Assembly (NCBI GenBank): GCA_003008705.1
Contig: PDUO01000021.1
Span: 870,766 to 934,765 of the forward strand
Source of the DNA: Pezicula radicicola
Taxonomy: Eukaryota > Ascomycota > Leotiomycetes > Helotiales > Dermateaceae
Length of the DNA: 64,000 nt
Direction: 5' to 3'
Shown: one piece after another, positions 56,218 through 64,000 of the stretch
How positions within the stretch are numbered: position 1 is the stretch's first letter
Layout: each line of letters opens with the position of its first letter
Notes under the pieces: generated by a model
The model's input: only the letters and a program-made list of their open reading frames with translations
The model's database searches: none
Told to the model about the DNA's origin: nothing
Position numbers and translations under genes: made by a program

Positions 56218-56927
56218 AAGTTACTCATTAAGAACACCATTTACCAGAGCCAGCAGGAGAATGAGGCTGAAGCGGATATTGATATTTCTATCGATATCGT
56301 GTTTGAAATGGTATTGTCCAGACCGGCAAAAGACAACGAGGCTGCTACGAGCCGGAATGAAGATATCAGTCACCTATGGACTAATTTATAAGTAATTATG
56401 TACCTTTAAAAAAAGTACACCAAGTTTTAATAGATAAATGTATTGTATTTGAAGTGCATGCGCTCTGCGACGTGTATAGAGTTGTAATGGGTTGCATTAT
56501 GGATGTGTGCTGGCTTAGAAAACACTCACCTCGCTTAAAATAGGGGTTGTACGATTGGACGCAGGAGATTAACATTTCTGTATTATACCGTACGAATTTC
56601 TTTGTAAGAGATCATTTCAATTAGGGCCATATTAAGACCTCGTTAACAAACCAATTAAGTTACTCAAGTCCATCTGACCACCTCTTATATTTTATAATAT
56701 AGTTCATCTACTTGTACTCTTAATTTTAACCTATAAAGACACGGAGTTTATTCCACTACCTAAATACTAGGGTAAAATGCTAGGCGACAATATAAAAACA
56801 CTCTTAAGACTAATATGGATCTTTACCTAATGCTAAGATAGACATGTCCTAATAGTAACAATACCAAACTCCAGGAGTTTTAGTGTAAATAGACAGAAAA
56901 CCCCGCAGTAACGCACCTTCAAAAACC
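56218..56927. other. AT-rich intergenic region
   Basis: No gene seen. Composition from about 56590 to 56860 is AT-rich and simple, similar to the other RIP-like islands in the window. Confidence 0.45.
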
Positions 56928-57665
56928 TCACAAAAACCACTTCCCCCTCCCTTTCAATCCCCCTTTCGCTCTTTCCCACTCCTCTACATTAAACCTGAAC
57001 CAAACAACCTCCTCCTCCTCCCCATCTTTCCTAACAACCCCCTCACCCAACCCCATCCCCCTCATAACCCCCCTAAAAGGTCCATTAGACGCAAAAGTAT
57101 CCAAAGTCATAGCACCAACCCCTAACTCCCTAAACCCATATTCAAAAACCGCACTCAGAGTCTCAATAGCGAAGCCCCTCCTACAAAACCGATAATCAAT
57201 TAAACATCCCGTATCACCCACCAGTATTTCTTTCTCTTCCCCAACCCTAACCCCATCACCTTTCTTCCTATCACCCTCAGCACCAACCATCTCAACACCA
57301 AAACTATTAAACCCCGACATCCCAATCAAAACCCCATCATCAACCCTCAACTCCTCAATATCCTCTTCCCCAACCCCATCAATTCCCTCTACATCATCCT
57401 TCAAAATAACAACCAAAAAAGCATTCTCCCCAACTTCCGTGCTCCTAATCTGACTCCTAATAGCCCTCTCCTGACCTTCAAGATTAAGATCCGGATTTTT
57501 AACGCCACCGAAGGGATTATTGAGGGGATTACTACGGATTGCTAGGGAGGCCTTGGAGTCTGTTATCAGGGCGCTGCGGAGGGTGAGACGGGGTGTGAGG
57601 ATTTTATGGGAGGGACGAGCGTGAGTGAGTGGTTGTGGTTGTGGTTGTGGTTGTGGTTGTGACAT
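56928..57665 (-). CDS. GNAT N-acetyltransferase, RimJ/RimL type
   Basis: Single exon of 245 residues from ATG 57665; the frame is open further upstream, but that part is low-complexity and not conserved-looking. After a Gln-Pro repeat (QPQPQPQPQP) the sequence reads ILTPRLTLRSAL, the typical first strand of RimJ/RimL acetyltransferases, then GDTGCLIDYRFCRRGFAIETLSAV, which matches the acetyl-CoA-binding beta-alpha unit. LTLDTFASNGPFRGVMRGMG near the end matches the last conserved block. A Val/Glu/Asp-rich insertion lies in the middle. It would transfer an acetyl group from acetyl-CoA to an amine; the substrate is unknown. No link to the lipopeptide pathway is evident. Confidence 0.8.
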   Translation of the reverse strand: MSQPQPQPQPQPLTHARPSHKILTPRLTLRSALITDSKASLAIRSNPLNNPFGGVKNPDLNLEGQERAIRSQIRSTEVGENAFLVVILKDDVEGIDGVGEEDIEELRVDDGVLIGMSGFNSFGVEMVGAEGDRKKGDGVRVGEEKEILVGDTGCLIDYRFCRRGFAIETLSAVFEYGFRELGVGAMTLDTFASNGPFRGVMRGMGLGEGVVRKDGEEEEVVWFRFNVEEWERAKGGLKGRGKWFL

Positions 57666-58201
57666 GGTGGAGTTTGTGGTCTTTGATTTGTGGTTGGTGG
57701 TTGGGGTTTGGGAGGAGTGGTGATTTGGGCTTTGGCGAGTGATGAGGCAATACGGCAAGAATGTGGGAAGGTAGTTGCGTATTATATACCTGATAGCCTT
57801 TGTACGATTAAAACCATAGACCAATGGTATAGAATAATATAAATGACAATGATAGGTCAATTGCTGGTGAAGTGAGGTATGGGGGCTAGGTGACTCACGA
57901 TGCAGTGCTGATATCACGTGTGAGACTCTAGAGCTATTGCCTATGTAGCAGGACATTGGCGTTCATCCTACATATTATAATTGAGTCATTCAAAACAGAG
58001 TCCAAAAGCAGAAGTTCATGGTTGTGAAATCAACCGAAGCTAAGCGATGAGACCAAGAATCAACTTTACCTAGGCATATTTCATATGAACAAAGTGCTCT
58101 AGATGTGGTATCCAGTCTGTCATTAAAAATCATTGTAATTGTGTGAAATATTCAACACTGTCTCTATGAAGGGGGTATAGGGGCGTAGGAGAAAAATGTC
58201 C
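57666..58201. promoter_or_regulatory. Upstream region of the acetyltransferase and 3' region of the glucosyltransferase
   Basis: About 540 bases between two minus-strand genes. No separate gene seen. It must contain the acetyltransferase promoter. Confidence 0.4.
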
Positions 58202-61200
58202 TTATGAAGATCCACTAGCATGCTTTATACTTTCAGCAATTGCTCGCTCCAAGGCCTCGTCATCGGCAGGACTAGAAAATTCTTCCTTTCCCTTCCCCTT
58301 AGCTTGCAATTCCTGCCGATGCTTTTCCTCAGCAAGGCTCTGCTTCTTAACATACTCTAACACGATCTCTTCTTCTGTCTTCGCCTGTGAAGAAGAAGCC
58401 TGTTTCTCGTCGGCATGGGATCTCGATGCTTCAAGGGCAAGCCTTAGGTCCTCTTCTTCTTGTTCTGATATGTGGTGCTCTGCTGGTCCAGCACTCGAAG
58501 GCGATATCTGGTATTCCTGAAGGCTCTGCTGGATAGCCCTTTCAAGGGCGGCTTGATGCTCTGCCTCCTCGTCGGCCATGACAATTGGTCCTGTATCATG
58601 AGCTACGTGAGAGCGACCACGTCCAGACTCAGCAATACTAGCTTGTATGGCTCGGTTCAGTGCCTCCGAATCGCTAAGGATTGAGCCTGAGGCTCCTTGC
58701 AGCTCTCCAACACTTGCTCGAATTGCACGTTCGATCATGAGATCTTCTTCTGCATCTCCGTTGGAAGTAGCTGTGACAGAAGCACGAATTGCCTCTTCGA
58801 ACTCCTGGGTGGTTTCTCTAGGTACATCGGATGCTGTCGATAATTCTGTGGTGCTGGGTGCATCTTGAACAGGAACAGGCGTATGGCGATGTGCAGTATT
58901 TCTTGCGCAGAATGGACAACGTCGACCTCCCTCACCTTGCACCTTGTTTCTCTCTTCTTCTCGTCTCTTCTGCCTCTCGGCGTGAAGCTTTTTTCTCTCC
59001 TCAAATGAAAGATGTCTTGTCTGGAAGAAGCCCTTAGGACTAAGATGCCCGCTTTGTTGGCCATCAGGGCCATTTTCTTGTATCTTCTGTTTCGTATTTT
59101 GATATTCTGCTTTGTGCTCACGCCAGCGAGTTATTATGTCCAGTCTTTCTTCCTTTGTTGATAACTTGGAGTCTTCATAGCCCTGGGCTGTTCTGGCAGA
59201 GATGATATAGTTCAAGACGCTGGTACCGAATAGTTTACGAACTTCTTTGTGGATACCCATAAAGGTGTAACCAGGAAGACCCCATATCGCTATTAGGACA
59301 GGTTAGCTACTGATTGTGGGCCCTAAATTCCTTCTCGAGATTCTTGTATGTATGAGCAATATCATGGCTTACCTGCACCAGGCTTGAGGACTACGCCAGC
59401 AAGTCCTTTACCTATGCCTTTCAGAAGACCCGCAGTACCTTCCTTCTCAGCGCCACGAAGTGGCTGTGTTATGAGGCCCGAAATCCCATCGTAGAATCCA
59501 TAGCCGAATTCCTGTAGATCGTTAGAGATATACAATCAAAGTCAGGGAAACCACTGACCTTGCCGGCTGCTTTCAGCCCGCTTTGAAAATCGGTGACCTT
59601 TTCCTGTGGGCGAACAGTATCATCACCATACAACTTAGGAGCATTGTGAAAGCCGCGAGCTAAGCCTAGAGTAAAATCCATGGGTGATTTTAAACCAGCA
59701 CCCACAATGCGAGATACGCCCTTGCCGGCGCCTATGGCATGATCAAGCGTCAATTTACTCGGATCAAATTCTTTTTGACTCCGAGATGGAGAGCCACCAC
59801 GTGAGCAAGGCCGCCGTTCCCTTGAACTTGACCGTGACCTGTTTATAGCTCCTCGCAAAGCTTGTTTTAGGGAGTTCTCGTATCGTAGGGGCCTACCCGT
59901 GCTATCCTGAGAACTTGAGGATGCTATACTCGTTAAAGGGGTCTCAGTTGATGCTGCATCGCTGGATGGACGCGCGCTGCTTTCGGAAGGCGTGTCGGGA
60001 AAGGGCTCGGCATTTCCCTCCCCAGCGAAATTCAGCTGTGATGGTGATCGAGAAGTTACAGGAGTCGCCAAGTCAGAATTAGGGTGAGAATTAGTATGTC
60101 GTTCTTCTTTCGAGGCACTGGTTGCGTCTGCCTTCTTCTTGAAAGCCCTGATGATTTCGATTGGGAAGTCAGCGACACCCATACCAAGACTTGCAATCGT
60201 TCCCAACAATGCAGACGCGCCTCCAGAAATTGGATCCCAAGGACCATCTTCCGTCTCGTACTCTCGTGGTCGGTACCTACATATTGTCAGCCCAGAAGTG
60301 ATTCGGGGGAAGGTGTTCGATCTTACAGTTTCAAATCTGCAAAGTCAAGGAGGTTCTCAGTCGCAAGGACAGTTGCAGCCAAAGCACTGAGTTTCGTCTG
60401 TGTCCGCTTAACTCGCCAGACTGCTACTCGACTAGGAGCAAGGGAGCATCTAAGATTATCAACATCTAAGTGATCGTGGAAGCTTTTACCGCCGACTTCA
60501 GTGCCTTTTTCTTTGCTAATCGAAGCGCCAAGCTCTTTTGCCTTCTGTAGAACCTCGGGCTTAAGAGCTTCTGTTATAGCTGCAGCGAGCTTGTCAGATG
60601 TGAGCTGTTTAAATGGTATTGGAAGTGGTCCAGCTCCTGCTCTAGCCACCATAGCTCCCCAGAAAGGTTGATCGCCAAAGAAGGGCACTACTACAGTAGG
60701 TTTGCCAAGTGCTATACCAGCAGCAGTCGTCCCGGCACCCCCATGATGCACAACGGCAGAGACGTGCTTGAATAACCAATCGTGGGGTACATTGCCAAGC
60801 ATAAAAACACCATCCGGTATACCAAGATCATCAGCTCCCAATCCACCCCAACCTTTCGAAACCAAGGCTCGGATGCCAGTCTTTTGGACAGCTTCAAAAA
60901 TGAGCTTTGTCATTGCGTTTGGGTCATCTACAACAATTGAACCAAACCCAATATACACAGGAGGTGGCCCAGCTGCTAGGAAAGCTGCAAGATCTGGTTC
61001 TGGGATGAAAGAAGATGCCAAAGAGAGAAAATAAAATCCGGAGATGGAGATATGCTGTGACCAATCTTTTGGTTTCGGAATAAGTGCCGGTGACCTAAAG
61101 GGTTAAAGAAATGCATAACTCTTGGAAAGAATTACGTACCAGCAGTATGTATAAGGTACTCGAAGACGACTCAACATTCCTGGTGCCCATATTAGACTTA

Positions 61201-62464
61201 TGGGGTCGAGTCCCAGAGCCCTTTCACGGAAGCGATTGATAACATCTCCAAGTCCTTGCCAAGTCATCATTTCAACCAAAGCGTACGTTACAAAGTTTGT
61301 CATATTGACATCGGCATTAGAGGACTGGATGTTGGCTAGAGGATGAGGGAAAGACTGTGTGGGCGACCAAGGCATTCTATATGAAGATTTTGTAAGCTTC
61401 GATGAAAGACATAGGGCGGATCATACTTACGTGAACATCATATGAAGTGGAATACCCATTTTCTCGGCTATATGTATGTGGGCAAAACTGGGAGGGTTAG
61501 CAATAATGGCATCAGCTATGAAAGGGCGGGCTGAAGCATTGGCCTCCATGTTGATGCCGGCGTCGTAATTCATGAAGCTCTCAGAAGTATCCTTTGGAGG
61601 GGGAGGGCCGAGACCATCTCCTGCTTCAATACATGATCTCCAACATCCTAACACTATCTCCTCCATACCCTTTCGACGTTTGCCAACGTCGCCGCTCTTT
61701 AATGAATCAAGTCCCGGCATAAGTCCAGGATTCTTCACCATGAAAGCCATGAGCTCCGAAGGATCACCACCGATGCTGAAAAATTCTAATCCATTTTCCT
61801 CAACGAACGTCTGGAACGTGGGATGTGTTGCTATGCGAATCCTATGCCCGTATGTAGCTTTCAGTATCTTCCCTAGAGCTACAAAAGGTTGAACATCTCC
61901 ACGAGAGCCGACCACATGGACAACCACATTGAGTTTAGGGGGTGGTGTCTGGCCGGGTAAGCCTCCTAGAGCTGGAGGAATGTATCCAGGTGGAAGTGGT
62001 GTGGAATCCTCCTGAGCGACCAGGGAAAGCTGGTTTCTCAAAGCAGGCACAAGCAGATCAGAGAGTTTGCGGGTCTTCTGGTTAATATTGATATTAATTC
62101 GGCCGTCATCTGCATAGCTTTAGCAACCAGACTAATATTCTGCCTATGTCTCTAATATCATACCCGTAACTTTTGCGCGCGTATCAAAACCATCCTGACT
62201 AAGACCTAATTCTCCATGTTTGTCTCCATACGCTGGTGGTGCTTCTGGAAGACCATCATCTGAAAGGATATTTGGAACCGTAAGGTAGGAGGAATGGCTA
62301 GGCGTCGGCCGAAGTGTATTTGTGCTCGATTGCTGCCGCTGAACACCTGGTCGAAGCCCAGAGTTGCCAGCAATTGCGGCTTCTGCTTGTGCTATGATGG
62401 CTGCTGGCAAAGCAGCTTCTTGTCCCTCACTATTGGCAGGCTCTTTGCCCGATTTTGACGCCAT
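58202..62464 (-). CDS. GT28-type sterol glucosyltransferase-like protein with C-terminal ubiquitin-interacting-like motifs
   Basis: Seven exons inferred: 62464-62164, 62109-61431, 61376-61140, 61094-60327, 60276-59559, 59511-59373 and 59289-58202, 1309 residues with all phases consistent. The N-terminal glycosyltransferase lobe starts at LNVVVHVVGSRGDVQPFVALGK. The C-terminal lobe holds the donor-binding block GNVPHDWLFKHVSAVVHHGG with AGTTAAGIALGKPTVVVPFFGDQPFW, as in UDP-glucose:sterol glucosyltransferases (Atg26/Ugt51 relatives). The PH/GRAM membrane modules of Atg26 are absent. A Ser-rich linker follows, then an Atg2/VPS13-C-like glycine-rich segment (ISGLITQPLRGAEKEG) and several LxxAIxxS units (for example ALERAIQQSLQEY), which look like ubiquitin-interacting motifs. 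Such fusions are common in ascomycetes; the acceptor is not known. It is a conserved chromosomal gene outside the cluster. Confidence 0.88.
58210..58800 (-). repeat. Degenerate ubiquitin-interacting-motif-like repeats
   Basis: At least five copies of the pattern (D/E)xxLxxAIxxS occur in the last third of the GT28-type protein, including IERAIRASV, LNRAIQASI, LERAIQQSL, LRLALEASR and LERAIAESI. The motifs are spaced irregularly in charged sequence. The pattern is that of ubiquitin-interacting motifs; binding is not shown. Confidence 0.65.
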
Positions 62465-62758
62465 GGCAGAGCTTTAGGTATGTAGTATCCACCTATCTTC
62501 CCATGCGTACATGCGTACTGGTGTATACTAAATAGCCTGGGGCGCAAGCTTTTTGATGCTGTTTCTGGCTCAATGTGTTATTGTTTTCGTGACTAGTACC
62601 TGCGAAGAGGAGATGTTAGAATTGGGTTGACGAGACCGCAGTAGGATGTATACAAAAGGGGCCTACGAGTTGAGGCTCACATGCTAGGTCGCATCAAATT
62701 GAAGGTGGCGGTACTGTGAAGGACGAGATTTCACTCAGTTGGGTGTCTCATAGGAGGG

Positions 62759-63043
62759 TCAGATGTTTGAATTAGGCGCTCTATTTTGGAGATCTGTAAC
62801 ATGAGATGACCAGGCAGAGAGCTGGTAGACAGGACCATCTTTCTTGGTTCTTTGCCTCGTCGTTGCAGATGGGCTATAAGGCATTGGCTGAAGAGCGTTG
62901 TTCAACATGACAGGGGGTATGGAGGGTATGGAGGGGTCGAGGGGCCCAGTGGCTGAGCAGCTAGAAGCTTTCGATGACGATTTGGGTGCACCAGGGCGAA
63001 AAACAGTGTGGCTTAAATTACTCATGCTAGCCTTCATTTTCAT
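62759..63043 (-). CDS. Small hypothetical protein
   Basis: Open frame of 94 residues from ATG 63043, with alternative starts three and seven codons in. It is rich in Ser and Pro, with a TRQRTKK basic patch. No domain, signal peptide or membrane segment is seen. It is located upstream of the glucosyltransferase gene on the same strand. It may be a real small gene, or the last exon of one, but coding support is weak. Confidence 0.35.
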   Translation of the reverse strand: MKMKASMSNLSHTVFRPGAPKSSSKASSCSATGPLDPSIPSIPPVMLNNALQPMPYSPSATTRQRTKKDGPVYQLSAWSSHVTDLQNRAPNSNI

Positions 63044-64000
63044 TTGCTAGAGCATTAGATCTTTGGGATGGGATTTGTCCAAAGAATGGTACAGCGCATA
63101 TACCCATGTAGACCTATCTACAAGTAGTTCTTAAGCTAAAGTATTCCACTACATAGAAGATGCCCTAGAAGCCAGAAAGTAGTTAAATCTCTCATAGCTA
63201 TACTATGCTACCAACATACTTGCCATAAGTCTGTAAACTTACAAATACTGTCGGGAGCTGCCGCTAAGAATCCGTGCTGATATTGCACCTGCTATGCATT
63301 GACTCTTGATATTATATTGAATAGCAAAGTTCTAAATGACGCATCTACGCATATTAATGTAGATTTCTACAAGTACTTTAGTTGTAAGGAAAGGGTACCA
63401 ACTTTAAATTACCTAGTTTTTCAGGTCCTTTACATATCTCCTAAGAAAATACTGCTAGCAAACCTAAGATTGCTCAAAGTTCCTGTAAGTATCGTATTCT
63501 GTACCTGAGCATTCCAGCCATAGAACTAGTCTTCAACTCCCAAATAATTGCATTGGCTGATGATGAGAAACACTCCGAGACCTTCAGGCTTGTTCCCAGT
63601 ATTAAATAAAAGCAATAAATTACACCCAATCTGCGACTGCCATGATACCTCCGTTTGACTTCACAAGTAAAATGCAAAATGCAGATTTGTATCATTGTAT
63701 GATGAACCACGCTAGCCCCATGCCGTCCCAAACAATATATTACAGAGCAGAGGTACAAGATATCGCAGGTATCGAGGCAAGAAACAAGTCAACGCCTGAC
63801 TGACCGGTCACATCGAAGCCGGTTGCCCCTTTTATGATCCATCCGAGCCATGCCACATAAAGAATCTCCACCATCCTAATCATCGAGTTGTCTAGCTAGA
63901 GAACTTGCGGGTAATCTTGGCAATGACTATTCACCCAAATTAGCATCTGCGAAGCGCTTTGTACACCTAGGAAATTTTGAGAGGCTTACTGTGTAGCGCA
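63044..64000. other. Right-end region without a recognised gene
   Basis: About 960 bases to the window edge. Short frames exist on both strands, but none shows domain character. A gene may begin beyond the edge. Confidence 0.4.

Overview
The window is nuclear DNA of a filamentous ascomycete. Genes carry short GT-AG introns of about 45-65 bp with CTRAC-like branch sites, there is a Zn(II)2Cys6 regulator, and AT-rich RIP-like islands lie between genes. It holds the right-hand part of a lipopeptide gene cluster of the echinocandin/pneumocandin type, followed by a beta-1,3-glucan synthase gene and then ordinary chromosomal genes. The gene set recalls the echinocandin producers of the Leotiomycetes (Glarea, Pezicula and relatives); that placement is inference.

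Region 1 (344-40166) is the cluster. A single-exon 7295-residue NRPS (minus strand) has the order T0-(C-A-T)x6-CT. It shares a 1.5 kb divergent promoter with a 2532-residue highly reducing PKS (KS-AT-DH-CMeT-ER-KR-ACP, eight exons). To the right lie a 2-oxoglutarate/Fe(II) oxygenase, a stand-alone thioesterase and two divergently transcribed P450s. A decayed Tc1/mariner-type transposase sits between the PKS and the oxygenase. The PKS would make a reduced, methyl-branched acyl chain. This would be loaded on T0 and extended to a hexapeptide, which CT would cyclise and the oxygenases hydroxylate. The first adenylation domain reads like an ornithine code, as expected for echinocandins. No acyl-AMP ligase, homotyrosine genes or transporter are in the window; since the NRPS ends 343 bases from the left edge, they may lie beyond it.

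Region 2 (41592-49793) holds an FKS1-type glucan synthase (minus strand, three exons, 1905 residues) and a Zn2Cys6 regulator. Echinocandins inhibit FKS1. This copy is changed at both ends of drug hot spot 1 (yeast F639 to Ala, P647 to Ser) and in hot spot 2 (yeast R1357 to Tyr), so it is probably a self-resistance copy of the target. A comparable auxiliary FKS1 beside an echinocandin cluster has, as I recall, been described in Pezicula radicicola.

Region 3 (52528-64000) is probably unrelated flank: a Ser/Thr-rich single-pass membrane protein, a decayed SNF2 helicase tail, a C2H2 zinc-finger protein lacking a clear start, a GNAT acetyltransferase and a large GT28-type sterol glucosyltransferase-like protein with ubiquitin-interacting-like repeats.

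One P450 of the pair (38416-40166) has an in-frame TGA at codon 51, so it may be inactive. Exon boundaries were inferred by eye from splice motifs, reading frame and family conservation.
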